Below are positions 7,547 to 17,430 of a DNA stretch of 64,000 nt, piece after piece. The notes beneath the pieces were generated by a model. That model was not told the DNA's origin, did not search any database, and worked only from the letters and a program-made list of their open reading frames with translations. Numbering within the stretch: the stretch's first letter is position 1; each line of letters starts with the position of its first letter. The translations under genes and the position numbers were made by a program. The stretch spans positions 1,426,001 through 1,490,000 of the forward strand of contig CAVOOW010000006.1 of the NCBI GenBank assembly GCA_963697675.1. Direction: 5' to 3'. The DNA comes from CAVOOW01 sp963697675 (GTDB taxonomy: Bacteria; Actinomycetota; Actinomycetes; JACCUZ01).

Positions 7547-10500
7547 CTACTTCACCAGGGCGTGTTCGGACCGTTCCGCCAGCAGGCCGAGCACCTCTTC
7601 GCGGGACAGTGCCAACCCACGCGCGTAGGCGGCGTCGTACACCGCCGGGTCGAGCGCCTTCGCGACACCCGCTGCGATGCGGATCGCGTCAACGTTGCTG
7701 CGGTCCTCGGCACCCCGCAGGGCGACGCTGGCACCGAGCAGGACGGCTGCTCGTTGCGGGTCGTCGCGTGCGAGGGCAAGCTCGGCGAGGCCGACACCGA
7801 CGATCGCGGCAATCGGCATGTCACGAACGCTGACGGCGAGCTCGAGAGCGGTGTGCAGTTGGGTCTCGGCAGACGCGAAGGCGTCCTCGGCGACGTCGAG
7901 ATGCGCGAGGCTGGTGTGCACCACCGCGCCCACCTGTCGCGGGCCGTGCGGCGACCGGTCCAGTCCCTCGAGGGCGTCCATGAAATGGCGTCGAGCGCCG
8001 ACCAAGTCACCCTCGAGCCGGTCGAGCTCGCCGAAGCCGAAACGCGCGAACGAGACCATCATCGGCGACCGGCGTTCCTCGGCTTTCTCCATCGCGAGCT
8101 CGGTGTCCCGCCGAGCACCGGTCATGTCGCCGCTGCGGGCGCGGGCCATCGCCAGGCGCATCAACTGCTCGGCCACGTCATCGCCGGCGCGCAGCTGGGT
8201 CAGCATCGCCATCGACTCCTCGAACGCCTCGAGCGCGGCGCTGACATCGCCGTCCATCATGAGGACGCCGCCCAGGGCTGACAGGGTGATGGCCATGCCC
8301 CACCGGTCGCCGAGCTCCGCGAAGCGCTCGTAGGAGTCCTGCGAGTCACGGCGCAGGCCGTCGACGTCGCCCTCGTTCTCGGCGATGGCTGACCGCATGA
8401 AGAGCAGGACCGCGCGCGCCCACGGGTCCCGGTGCGCCATGTTGCGCTCGATCGCTGCCAGCGCACCCGCGGTGTCCTCGGCGAGCATCGCGGCACCCGG
8501 AGCGATCATGGACAGCATCGGATGTCCGTTGAGCTGGTCGATGTCCGCCATCTCGTCCTCGATGAGCTTGCGCGCCTTCTCGACCGACATGTCGCTGTGA
8601 CCCGCGGCGAATGCGCTGATGCTGTGGATGACCAGCACGACGGCCCGCGCATTGCTGTCCGCCGGTCCGGGCACCGACAGCGCCAGGCCGAGCCACGCAC
8701 TGGCCTCGGCATGGCTGCCCTGCAGCGTCCAGTACCAGCTCAGTGCGGCGGCGAGCCGCAGGGCAGTGTCCGCGTCGTTGACGTCGGCGGCGAAGCGCAG
8801 CGCGGCGAGCAGGTTGTCGCGCTCGGCATGCAGCACATCGATCCACTCGACCTGCCGCTCGCCGCGCAGGAACGGTTCGGCGGTCTCGGCGAGAGCGAGG
8901 AAGTGGGCGGCGTGCGCGGCTCGGATGCCGGTGATCTCCCCACGGTCGGCGAGGCGCTCGACGCCGTACTCCCTGATCGTTTCCAGCATCCGATAGCGGG
9001 TGTCCGGGCCGGCGACGATTTGTACGAGCGACTTGTCGGCGAGAGCCTGTAGCAGGTCGAGCACGTCGTCGACGGGGAGGTCGCTGCCGGAGCACACATC
9101 CTCTGCGCTGCGTTGGGTCGCGCCACCGGCGAAGGTCGCCAGACGTTCGGCGAGGTGGCGCTCCTCGTCCGAGAGCAGGTCCCAGCTCCAGGCGACGACT
9201 GCGCGCAGTGTCTGGTGCCGCGCGACCGCGGTGCGACTGCCTCCGGTGAGCAGCCGGAACCGGTCGCCGAGGCGGTCGGCAACCTGGCGAACGGTCATCG
9301 ATCGCAGCCGGGCAGCGGCGAGCTCGATGGCCAGTGGCAGGCCATCGAGGCGGCGGCAGATCTCGACGACGGCTTCCACCGTCTCGTCGGTGACGGCGAA
9401 GTCGGGGTCGACGGCGGATGCGCGATCGACGAGCAGCTTCACGGCGGGGTAGGTCAGAGCCTCGGCGCGGGTCGCATGAGACGCCGGCAGGCCGAGCGAG
9501 GCGACGGGGCACAGCGACTCGCCGAAGATGCCGAGAGGCTCCCGACTGGTGGCCAGGACACGCAAGTCGGGGCAACGGCTGAGCAGGTGGTCGGCCAGCT
9601 GGGCGGCGCCCTCGATGAGATGCTCGCAGTTGTCGAGCAGCAGCAGGGCTGACCCCGTGGAGAAGGCGTCGACGATCCGGCTCAAAGCGTCCTGTGTCGA
9701 CGGCGAGCGGTTGTCGAGCATCCGCTTCTCGCGCAGGGTGAGCGATCCGAGCACGGCCTGCGCGATGTCGGCCGGATCGGTGACCGGCGCCAGCTCGACG
9801 AACCAGACGCCGTCGTCGAACACCGGCCCTTCGGCCGGCCGGCGGACGAGTGCGGCGGCGGCTTCGCTGGCCAGTCGGGTCTTCCCGGCGCCACCCGGAC
9901 CGACAAGGGTCACCAGGCGGGAGCGTTCCAGCAGCGACCCGATGCGGGCCAGGTCGTCTTCGCGGCCGACGAAGCTGGTGAGCGCGGTGCGCAGGTTGCT
10001 GCGCGTCGCCGGCGGGGTCGGGGTGGCGTGCAGGCCGGGGTCGGCTCGAAGGACCGCCATGTGCACCTGTTGCAGCGCCGGTGAGGGGTCCACACCGAGC
10101 TGGTCGGCGAGCTGGCGGCGGGTCTCGTCGTACGCCGACAACGCTGCGGCCTGGCGACCGGCGGCATACAGCGCTCGCATCTGCAGGCCGCGCAACCGCT
10201 CACGCAGCGGGTGTTCACCGGCGAGTGCCTCGAGCTCGCCCACCACGCTCTGGTGTCGGCCGAGGGCGAGGTCGGCCTCGATGCGGTCCTCGACGGCGGC
10301 CAGCCGCAGCTCCTCGAGACGGGTCGCGGCGGCCACGGCGAACGGTGCGTCCGCGACGTCGGCCAGAGCATCGCCGCGCCAGAGGTCGAGCGCGCGGCGC
10401 AACAGGTCGGCGGCAGCCTCGGCATCGGTCGCATCGAGCGCGTTCCGCCCGTCGCGGGCCAGCTGCTCGAACGACGTCACGTCGACGTCGCGGGCGGGCA

Positions 10501-10768
10501 GGGCCAGCCGATAGCCGGTCGGCACCGAGACGATGACGTCACGATCGGGCAGTACGCGGCGCAGCCGGGACACCAACGACTGCAAGGCGTTGGCCTGGTC
10601 GGCCGGGGGTTGGTCGCCCCAGAGGGCGTCGGCGAGCCGCTCCGAATCGACGGTGCGACCGACGTCGATCGCCAGCCGGATGAGCAGGGCGCGCAGTCGG
10701 GCACCACCGACGTCGATCGGGCCGTCGTCCCCCTCGACGGTCAGCGGCCCCAGGATCCCCACGCGCAT
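7547..10768 (-). CDS. AfsR/SARP-family regulator with BTAD and NB-ARC-like ATPase
   Basis: 1073 residues from the ATG at 10768. That start begins directly with 'MRVGILGPLTVEGDDGP', the usual SARP N-terminus; an upstream ATG at 10819 is less likely. Order of domains: winged-helix Trans_reg_C (about 1-90), bacterial transcriptional activator domain (about 95-240), an STAND/NB-ARC-like ATPase with Walker A 'GPGGAGKTRL' near residue 288 and Walker B-like 'ALLLLDNCEHL', then a long TPR-like helical C-terminus. Such proteins are cytoplasmic activators, often of secondary-metabolite genes. No biosynthetic cluster is visible nearby. It is divergent from the PASTA gene, which could be its target. Confidence 0.9.
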   Translation of the reverse strand: MRVGILGPLTVEGDDGPIDVGGARLRALLIRLAIDVGRTVDSERLADALWGDQPPADQANALQSLVSRLRRVLPDRDVIVSVPTGYRLALPARDVDVTSFEQLARDGRNALDATDAEAAADLLRRALDLWRGDALADVADAPFAVAAATRLEELRLAAVEDRIEADLALGRHQSVVGELEALAGEHPLRERLRGLQMRALYAAGRQAAALSAYDETRRQLADQLGVDPSPALQQVHMAVLRADPGLHATPTPPATRSNLRTALTSFVGREDDLARIGSLLERSRLVTLVGPGGAGKTRLASEAAAALVRRPAEGPVFDDGVWFVELAPVTDPADIAQAVLGSLTLREKRMLDNRSPSTQDALSRIVDAFSTGSALLLLDNCEHLIEGAAQLADHLLSRCPDLRVLATSREPLGIFGESLCPVASLGLPASHATRAEALTYPAVKLLVDRASAVDPDFAVTDETVEAVVEICRRLDGLPLAIELAAARLRSMTVRQVADRLGDRFRLLTGGSRTAVARHQTLRAVVAWSWDLLSDEERHLAERLATFAGGATQRSAEDVCSGSDLPVDDVLDLLQALADKSLVQIVAGPDTRYRMLETIREYGVERLADRGEITGIRAAHAAHFLALAETAEPFLRGERQVEWIDVLHAERDNLLAALRFAADVNDADTALRLAAALSWYWTLQGSHAEASAWLGLALSVPGPADSNARAVVLVIHSISAFAAGHSDMSVEKARKLIEDEMADIDQLNGHPMLSMIAPGAAMLAEDTAGALAAIERNMAHRDPWARAVLLFMRSAIAENEGDVDGLRRDSQDSYERFAELGDRWGMAITLSALGGVLMMDGDVSAALEAFEESMAMLTQLRAGDDVAEQLMRLAMARARSGDMTGARRDTELAMEKAEERRSPMMVSFARFGFGELDRLEGDLVGARRHFMDALEGLDRSPHGPRQVGAVVHTSLAHLDVAEDAFASAETQLHTALELAVSVRDMPIAAIVGVGLAELALARDDPQRAAVLLGASVALRGAEDRSNVDAIRIAAGVAKALDPAVYDAAYARGLALSREEVLGLLAERSEHALVK

Positions 10769-10953
10769 GGCGCCACTCTGCCAGTTTCGCCGCGCATGCC
10801 CCGAAAGAGGTCTTGACAAGGCTCTGACGAACGTCTGCTCGCCCAGACTGTGCCCTTCTGCTCCGCATCGCTCTTGCCGAACCCGCCGCGCAGGTGTTCC
10901 TTGGAACTACCGAGAGTCACCAGTGACGCCACGGCGCAGCGGTCAGGGGACCC

Positions 10954-12291
10954 GTGCAGAGCTGCAGAGTTGGAGCACGCGGGCCTCGCCACCGGATTGC
11001 CGGGGCGCTGGTCGCGCTGGCTTGTACGGCCGCATTGTGCACAGTCGCGGCCGTCGGTGGCCCGCAACCGGCGTCGGCCGCGCCTGTCGGACAACCGCCC
11101 GATGTCGTGCGTGACCCCCCGGACGTTGCCCAGGCACGGATCAAGGCATGGGCGCCTGGGGACGGGTCGGTCGCGGTCGCGGAGTTCTCACCATCGGTCG
11201 TCCCGGACAACCTGCGCGGGGTGGCCATTGTCGTGCGGCAGGGTGCCCCGGTCGGGACAAGTGCGCCCGGCCAGCGAGTGAGTCAGACGCTGGTCCCGCT
11301 CACGCTGGGTGTCGAGATGCCCGACCTCGTTGGCAGTCTCCGATCCACGGCGACGCAGCGCCTGGCCCGGTTCGGCCTCACGTCGCTGACCTGGATCCCG
11401 GCCGATGCTGCGGAAGACGACACAGTCACCGGGCAGTCGCCGACCGCGGGAACGCTCGTCGCCTTCTCCGACCCGATCGCGGTCACCTTCACCGAATCGG
11501 TCCCGGTGCCCAACGTCCTGGGCCTGACGGTGAACGAGGCCCGGCGCCGAGTCACAGCCGCCGGGCTCGTCCTCGGGACTGCGCGCAGTACGGGTCGCGT
11601 GACCGACCAGCAACCGGCGGCGGAGACACTGGTCTCCCGCGAGAGCACCGTCAGCGTGACGCTGGACGTCGGCGTCACCGTGCCCAACGTCCTCGGCCTC
11701 ACGGTGGAACAGGCGCGGCAGGCCGTTGAACAAGCCGGACTGGTGCTCGAGACCCCGGACGCCACCGGACGCATCATCGGTCAACGGCCGCGGGCGGGCC
11801 GGTCGGTTGCTCGAGGCAGGGTCGTGTCGGTCACCGTAGAGCCCATCCCGCTGCTGAGCGTGCCGAACGTGGTCGGCATGACGGTGCAGCAAGCCCGACA
11901 GGTGCTCGTCCGGGCAGGTCTGCAGCTCGATGCCCCCGACATCGACGGACGGATCATCGGACAGCGGCCGCGCGCCGGATCGTCGGCAGTGCCGGGCACG
12001 ACTGTCGCGGTCACGATCGCTGTGCCGCCACCCAGTCGTCGGGGGCTTTTCCTCGGAGCGGGGCTGGCCGGGCTGCTGGCGGCGGTCGCGGCTTCGATCA
12101 CCGGACGGCGGATGCGCCGCCGTCGCTGGGTTGCCCACCATGTCCGTGTCCGGCCTACCTTCGACCCAGGCATCGCGCTGCGCCGCGATGGCAACGCGAC
12201 ACAGTCCTGGCGGGTGAGCGTGCAAAGCAGACCCGGACCGACCATCCCCGCTCAGGCGAGGAGGGTGACCCATGCCGACACCTCACGCTGA
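10954..12291 (+). CDS. Secreted, membrane-anchored PASTA-repeat protein
   Basis: 445 residues from a GTG start. An N-terminal signal ('ALVALACTAALCTVAAVGG', cleavage near ASAA) is followed by a 60-residue unassigned domain. Four PASTA repeats start at about residues 120, 184, 241 and 302 ('MPDLVG', 'VPNVLGLTVNEARRRV', 'VPNVLGLTVEQARQAV', 'VPNVVGMTVQQARQVL'). A membrane segment 'LFLGAGLAGLLAAVAASITG' and a basic cytoplasmic tail of about 60 residues follow. PASTA domains bind muropeptides or stabilise cell-wall proteins; they are usually on Ser/Thr kinases or PBPs, and neither is here. It overlaps the next gene by 20 bp, which suggests a two-protein unit. Confidence 0.85.
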   Translation: MQSCRVGARGPRHRIAGALVALACTAALCTVAAVGGPQPASAAPVGQPPDVVRDPPDVAQARIKAWAPGDGSVAVAEFSPSVVPDNLRGVAIVVRQGAPVGTSAPGQRVSQTLVPLTLGVEMPDLVGSLRSTATQRLARFGLTSLTWIPADAAEDDTVTGQSPTAGTLVAFSDPIAVTFTESVPVPNVLGLTVNEARRRVTAAGLVLGTARSTGRVTDQQPAAETLVSRESTVSVTLDVGVTVPNVLGLTVEQARQAVEQAGLVLETPDATGRIIGQRPRAGRSVARGRVVSVTVEPIPLLSVPNVVGMTVQQARQVLVRAGLQLDAPDIDGRIIGQRPRAGSSAVPGTTVAVTIAVPPPSRRGLFLGAGLAGLLAAVAASITGRRMRRRRWVAHHVRVRPTFDPGIALRRDGNATQSWRVSVQSRPGPTIPAQARRVTHADTSR

Positions 12292-13000
12292 CGGGCAGGC
12301 GACCGTCGCCGCTGTGCTGTTCGGGACGGCCGAGGAGGGGCGGCGGATCCTGCACGACGAATTGCTGGCTGAGGACGAGCTCGCGGGCAAGGTGCGGTCG
12401 GCCGCAACGACTGTCGTACCGAAAGGTGCCCTGGCGTTGATCCGCCGGCAGGTCGCCGACGCGGCACTCGAGGTGCTGCAGATCCCGTTCTCGGATGTTC
12501 TCACCGGCGCCTGGTCGCGATATTCCGAGCTGATGCAGGCTGCAGAGCTGACTCGGGCCAACCCCGGACGTCGCGAGGACGTCGTGCTTGCCGAGCACAC
12601 CGTGACCTCAGAGCATCACCCGCACGTCGACGTTCTCGTCGACGACACGCTCGTGGCGAGCATCCAGCTGAATGTGCAGCTGCTGTGCACCATCCGAGCC
12701 CTGACGGTCGCGGTCGAGCGGGCGGCCATCGTCGAGGTCGGGTCCGGCAGCGCCCACGTCGAGCTGTCCGTCGCGGCCGACGACGTGCCGCTGTGGACGC
12801 GCGAGCACGAGTTCGATGTGACGGCTGTCGTCCGCCTGCGGGAGGGAGGGGTCCTGCTGCTGCCGCACCAGCGAACCATCGAGCTGCCGGAGAGCGACCG
12901 CGCGGCCGTCACTGACCGTGCGGCCGCGACCGGCCGCGCGGCCGTGACCGACCTCGGCGAGTTCGGTGGGGATCAGCGACGGCCGAACGGCCCGCGATGA
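12272..13000 (+). CDS. Hypothetical protein, partner of the PASTA protein
   Basis: 242 residues, not recognised. No signal or membrane segment is seen, so it is probably cytoplasmic. The first 100 residues look helical; residues 105-205 look beta-rich ('VDVLVDDTLVASIQLNVQ', 'AHVELSVAADDVPLW'). The tail carries a short DRAAVT/GRAAVT repeat. The ATG lies inside the end of the PASTA gene, so the two are probably co-translated, and it may sit on the cytoplasmic tail of that protein. Function unknown. Confidence 0.6.
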   Translation: MPTPHADGQATVAAVLFGTAEEGRRILHDELLAEDELAGKVRSAATTVVPKGALALIRRQVADAALEVLQIPFSDVLTGAWSRYSELMQAAELTRANPGRREDVVLAEHTVTSEHHPHVDVLVDDTLVASIQLNVQLLCTIRALTVAVERAAIVEVGSGSAHVELSVAADDVPLWTREHEFDVTAVVRLREGGVLLLPHQRTIELPESDRAAVTDRAAATGRAAVTDLGEFGGDQRRPNGPR

Positions 13001-13032
13001 TGGGCCCTCGACCTCGCCACCGTCTAGACCCA

Positions 13033-13554
13033 TTAGCCCATCGTCTTGGCACCGTCGAACGACTCGCGCAGGATGTCGGCGTGACCTGCGTGCTGTGCGG
13101 TTTCAGCGATCACGTGCAAGAGGACGCGGCGGGCTGACCACCGCGCCCCGGGCTCGAACCAGGGTGCCTCAGGCAACGGGTGGGACATGTCCAGGTCGGG
13201 CAGGCTCACCACGAGCTCGTCGGTGCGAACAGCCACCTGCTCGTAAGCGTCCAGCAAACCGGCAAGCGTCTCCCCCTCGAGCATCTGGAAGCCGCCCGCC
13301 CAGTCGATCTCGTCGCCGTCCGCGGGAGGGCTCATCGCCGCGGGTCCGTCCACGATGAAGTTGACCCATTGCCGCTCGGTGAGCGCGACGTGCTTGATCA
13401 GCCCGCCCAGGGACAGCGCGCTTGCGGTGGTCTGTCGGGCCGCTTGCTCATCGGTGAGGTCGCGGACCGTGAAGCGCAGGAACCAGCGGTGCCTGCGCAG
13501 CGACTCGAGCAGATCAGCCCGCTCGCCGGTCATGGGTGCCTCAGAAGTCGTCAT
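13033..13554 (-). CDS. DinB-superfamily protein (DUF664)
   Basis: 173 residues from the ATG at 13554 ('MTTSEAPMTGERADLLESL'). An upstream in-frame ATG adds 34 residues without family character. Four-helix DinB fold signs: 'LRRHRWFLRFTVRDLTDEQA', the 'IKHVALTERQW' helix and the C-terminal 'HVIAETAQHAGHADILRE', which supply the three histidines for a metal site. Such proteins include mycothiol- or bacillithiol-dependent transferases; the exact reaction cannot be told. Confidence 0.88.
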   Translation of the reverse strand: MTTSEAPMTGERADLLESLRRHRWFLRFTVRDLTDEQAARQTTASALSLGGLIKHVALTERQWVNFIVDGPAAMSPPADGDEIDWAGGFQMLEGETLAGLLDAYEQVAVRTDELVVSLPDLDMSHPLPEAPWFEPGARWSARRVLLHVIAETAQHAGHADILRESFDGAKTMG

Positions 13555-13736
13555 GGCTGCGAGTCTGCTCCGCAGCACCGACAACGTCTCCCCAAACACC
13601 GCGGAAGGGTGAGTCAGGCAGGCTCCCCCGCCCGGATGGCCTGCCCAAGTCACCATTTCGCGGGCAGTGCGGTCACCATTTCGCGGGCAGTACGGCCCCG
13701 ACGGCTCCGTACGCCCGTGCTCCGGGACGCCGACGG

Positions 13737-14480
13737 CTAGTTCAGTGGTGGAGGTATTTCGCCGGAGCCCCGCGCCAGGAGCTGGGTCGGGACGATCTCC
13801 GTCCGGAAGGGGGAGGCATCGCCGTCCATGCGACGGAAGAGCTGTTCGGCAGCCAGCTGGCCGATGAGCTGGGGATCCTGCGCGACAACAGTCACGGGGG
13901 GCTCGAGCACGTCGGCGAGCAGGAAGTCGTCGAAGCCCACGATGGCCACGTCGTGCTGGCGCCCGAGCCGGCGAAGGGCCTTCAGTGCGCCGATCGTGAC
14001 GAGGTTCTGCGCAGTGAAGAGTGCGGTAGGTGGCTCGGCGGCGCCGAGCATGGCAGTCGTTGCCGCCTCGGCGTCCTCGACGGTGCTCGTGTGGCTGACC
14101 GCGTGCTGCGTCGAGAACGGAAGGTCCGCGAGCCGCATGGCGTCGACGAAGCCGGCTCGGCGCTCTTGCGAAGTCGTGATGCTGGCCAGGTCGCCCAGGA
14201 ACCCGATGTGACGATGACCCGCGGCGATCAGGTGTCCAACGCCCGTCTGCGCCCCGATGCGGTTGTCGGCGAGCACGACATCGGCGTCCAGCATGCCGGG
14301 CGCGCGGTCGACGAACACCAGGGCGGTGCCGGCTCGGCGCTCCGGGAGCAGGTAGCCGTGATCGAGGCCGGTGGGCATCATGATCAGCCCGTCGACCCGG
14401 CGGGAGGTGAACGCCCCCACCAGCTCTCGCTCCCGCTGCGGGTCCTCGTCGAGGCTGCCCGCCAGCACGGCCAGCGCTGT
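13737..14480 (-). pseudogene. LacI-type regulator, truncated at its 5' end
   Basis: About 248 residues of the sugar-binding domain of a LacI-family repressor are present, from 'ALAVLAGSLDEDPQRE' through 'VDGLIMMPTG', 'HRHIGFLGD' and 'VAIVGFDDFLLADVLEPPVT' to the end. The helix-turn-helix, hinge and first strand of the ligand domain are missing. Upstream of about 14480 the reading frame runs antisense through the ABC ATPase fragment described next and is meaningless ('MPYVLASWGERN'). Without a DNA-binding domain it cannot act as a repressor. Confidence 0.8.
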
Positions 14481-14481
14481 C

Positions 14482-15108
14482 GCCCCCAACCAGGGCGAGA
14501 TGCTTCTCGACGGGGAGCCGGTGCAGTTCCGTTCACCCCAGGACGCCAGGACGTACGGCATCGAGACCGTCTACCAGACACTCGCGGTGGCGCCGGCACT
14601 CGACATCGCGAGCAACCTCTACCTCGGTCGTGAGGTGCGCAAGTCCGGTGTCCTCGGCTCGGTGTTCCGGATGCTCGACGGCGCCGGGATGCGCAAGACG
14701 GCCAAGGAGCAGATGACCTCGCTGGGCATCGGCACTCTGCAGAACATGGGCCAGGCCGTGGAGAGCCTGTCCGGTGGTCAGCGCCAGGCCGTGGCGGTTG
14801 CCCGCGCAGCCGCGTTCAGCAGCAAGGTCATCATTCTCGACGAGCCAACCGCGGCACTGGGCGTGAAGGAGTCCAACCAGGTTCTCAAGCTCATCGTCAG
14901 CATCCGGGAGCGCGGGCTGCCGGTCATCCTGATCTCGCACAACATGCCGCAGGTCTTCGAGGTGGCCGACCGCATCCACATCCAGCGGCTGGGCAAGCGC
15001 GTGGCAGTCGTCTCGCCGAAGACGATCAGCATGGCCGACGCCGTGGCAGTGATGACAGGTGCGATCAAGGTTCCGCCGTCACAGCTGGCCGAGCCGCCGA
15101 CGGCCTGA
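14482..15108 (+). pseudogene. FrcA-type sugar ABC ATPase, truncated at its 5' end
   Basis: About 207 residues of a carbohydrate ABC ATPase of the fructose/ribose (FrcA) type. Family text begins at 'APNQGEMLLDGEPVQF' and runs through 'ETVYQTLAVAPALDIASNLY', signature 'ESLSGGQRQAVAVAR', Walker B 'VIILDEPTAALG' and the switch histidine in 'VILISHNMPQV'. The first 50 or so residues with Walker A are absent, so the product could not bind ATP properly. The possible start upstream at 14371 only reads through antisense lacI sequence. It meets the truncated lacI head to head near 14480. Confidence 0.8.
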
Positions 15109-15138
15109 GCTCCGCGGCTGCGAAGTCGGTGGTCTGAC

Positions 15139-16299
15139 CTACGTTTGGGCAGCCGCCGCGACGTAGCCCGCGATCAGTGCATCGGCGACCATGTCCACGG
15201 CGTCCTCCGGCGGGAGGAAGCGCGGATCGTGCAGGCCTGCCCCACCGTCCACACCGACGAAGAGCATGAGGGCGGGGAGACGTTCGCCGTAGTGAGCGAA
15301 GTCGTCGGCACCGAATGACCGGAAGTCATCGACGACCGGGTAGCCCTCGGCCCGCAGCACCGCGGTGGCCGCCTGCGCGAGGGCGGGATCGTTGAGCAGC
15401 GCCGGCTCTCCGTCCGACAGGCGTACGTCGGCTCGGCACCCGTAGGCGATGGCGCTGGCCTCAACGATCTCGACCAGCTCCTTCGCGGCTCGCTCGCGGT
15501 CCTCGGTGCGCATGAGGCGCAGTGACCCGAAGGCGTGAGCGGTCGACGGCACGACGTTCGTGGCGGTTCCCGCAGACAGCCCGCCAACCACACACACGGC
15601 ACCATGAACCGGGTCGATGCGCCGTGCGGCGATCTGCTGCAGGTTGATCACGATGCTGGCGAGCGCGACGACCGGGTCGCGCACCGTGTGGGGATAGCCC
15701 GCGTGACCACCGGAGCCGTGCACGGTGATCTCGAACTCGTCGACCGACGCGTTGACCAGTCCCGCGGTCACGGCGATGCGACCGGCGTCGACCTGCGGCT
15801 GCACGTGCGCGCCGACCACCGCGCGCACACCGAGCTCGGCGAGCAGCCCGGACGCGACGATGTCACGCGCCCCTGACGGGGCCGTCTCTTCGCGAGGCTG
15901 CAGCAGGGCAGCAACGCTCACCGGACTGTCGACCCGGGCGATGGCTCTGCAGGCCGCGACGGTCGCAGCCAGGTGGACGTCGTGTCCGCACGCATGCATC
16001 GCGTCACCCGTCGCGGCCCAGCTCACACCGGTGGTCTCGGTGACCGGGAGCGCGTCAAGCTCGGCGCGCAGTGCGATGCAGCCGCGGGCCGGAGTGCCTG
16101 TCCCGACAAGGACGACGCGGCCGGTGCCGGCGATCTCCAACCCGGGTCCCGCGCCCAGCGCCTCGACGACCTGGGCCGTCGTGTCGGTCTCGTCGCCTGA
16201 GACACGTGGTGCGGCGTGCAGTCGACGGCGCAACGACCGCGCCGCCTCGAGCTCGTCGCGGAGTGCGGCGCGCAGCGCGGCAGTGAGCGGAATGGTCAC
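15139..16299 (-). CDS. M20-family amidohydrolase/metallopeptidase
   Basis: 386 residues from the GTG at 16299, whose GTGA overlaps the stop of the upstream amidohydrolase gene. Family features: 'RRRLHAAPRVSGDE', the metal-binding 'HACGHDVHLAA', 'LQPREETAPSGARD' with the catalytic glutamate pair, the lid-domain 'HGSGGHAGYPHTVRDP' and 'FGADDFAHYGERLPA' near the end. M20D enzymes hydrolyse N-acyl or amide-linked amino acids in the cytoplasm. In this cluster it may release an amino acid from an amide or gamma-glutamyl intermediate; that is inference. Confidence 0.9.
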   Translation of the reverse strand: MTIPLTAALRAALRDELEAARSLRRRLHAAPRVSGDETDTTAQVVEALGAGPGLEIAGTGRVVLVGTGTPARGCIALRAELDALPVTETTGVSWAATGDAMHACGHDVHLAATVAACRAIARVDSPVSVAALLQPREETAPSGARDIVASGLLAELGVRAVVGAHVQPQVDAGRIAVTAGLVNASVDEFEITVHGSGGHAGYPHTVRDPVVALASIVINLQQIAARRIDPVHGAVCVVGGLSAGTATNVVPSTAHAFGSLRLMRTEDRERAAKELVEIVEASAIAYGCRADVRLSDGEPALLNDPALAQAATAVLRAEGYPVVDDFRSFGADDFAHYGERLPALMLFVGVDGGAGLHDPRFLPPEDAVDMVADALIAGYVAAAAQT

Positions 16300-17430
16300 G
16301 TGCCGTCCAGGCGATAGGCGCGTCTGGCGTTGTCCGCGCACACCATGCGGGCGATGCGCCGGGCGTCGTCCGCCGACCACGAACCGTCGGCCACGCCACC
16401 GTCGAGGAAGCGGTCGAGAGCGTCGCGGAACAGTGCCGTGCTGACGGCATAGAGCTCGGCGAGCCCGAAGGCGTCGGTGGAGAACAGGACTGCGCCGAAC
16501 GGCGCCAGCTCGAACAGCTCGGCGAGCACCTCACGCGCGCGGTTGCCGACACCCTGCATGGTGAGGCCGACGTCGACGAAGACGTGGTCGAAGACCTGAG
16601 CCAGATAGCCGGCGTTCCGGTGGAAGGGATAGTTGTGCAGCAGCATGATCGGAACGCCCATGCCTGCGGTCGCGCGCAGCAACGGAGTGAGCAGCAGCGG
16701 GTCGCAGCGGTGCAGGTCGATGTCCGAGTCGCCGTAGCCGACATGGAACTGCACCGGCAGTCCCAGGTCGACACCCGTCCAGAAAGCGAAGCGGGTCAAC
16801 ACTTCATCGGCCATACGCGGCGGCGCGCCGGCGTCGAGATCGGCCTGCCAACGCGCCGCGGCGCCCTCCACCTCGTGCGGATCCGGGCGCCGGGGATCGA
16901 GGTCGAGACCCACTCGATAGGCAGCGATCGACTTCAGCCCGACGGCGCCGGCCGCGGCGTCACGCAGCGCGGCACTGTAGGCATCGGCGAATCCCTCCGC
17001 AGAGCACGTCGTGACCACCGACTCCGCGACCGTCTCGAGCCGCACGATCCGTTGCGCGGTGGCGGCTGCCAGCTGACCGAGCTCGGCGGGGCTCGTGACC
17101 GTGTCGCCGAGGTAGCCGGTGTCGACCAGGAACTCGGATGATCCCCGTCGACCTGATCAGCCGCCGATTGACCTCGTCGGCGCCAAGCTCCGTACGCCGG
17201 GCCAGGTAGTCGTCGGCGGGCGCGTGGACCGGCAGGTCCAGCAACGGCGAGCACACCCGTCGTACGGCGAACCCCACCTGCGAGTCGAACAGGGAGCCGT
17301 GCCAACGGCCGGGACCGGCAGCCTCGCACAGCTGCGCCTCGAACCCGGCCCGATCGAGGGGACCGCGCGCGACCCCGTGGCAGTGGTGGTCGATCAGCGG
17401 CAGATCCGCGAGCAGCCCGCTGTCAGGCAT
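16296..17430 (-). CDS. Amidohydrolase family 2 protein (one frameshift)
   Basis: The N-terminal part from the ATG at 17430 has the metal motif 'LIDHHCHGV'. At about 17140 the reading continues in another frame as 'EFLVDTGYLGDT' and 'RLETVAESVVTTCSAEGF', followed by 'PVQFHVGYGDSDIDL', 'VPIMLLHNYPFHRNAGYL' and 'VLFSTDAFGLAELYAVS'. Removing one base gives 377 residues, the usual size. The fold is a TIM-barrel metal hydrolase like the N-terminal half of FluG, in which the same enzyme is fused to a glutamine-synthetase domain; here the synthetase-like gene lies in the same cluster. It overlaps the permease gene by 8 bp and the M20 gene by 4 bp. Confidence 0.85.
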
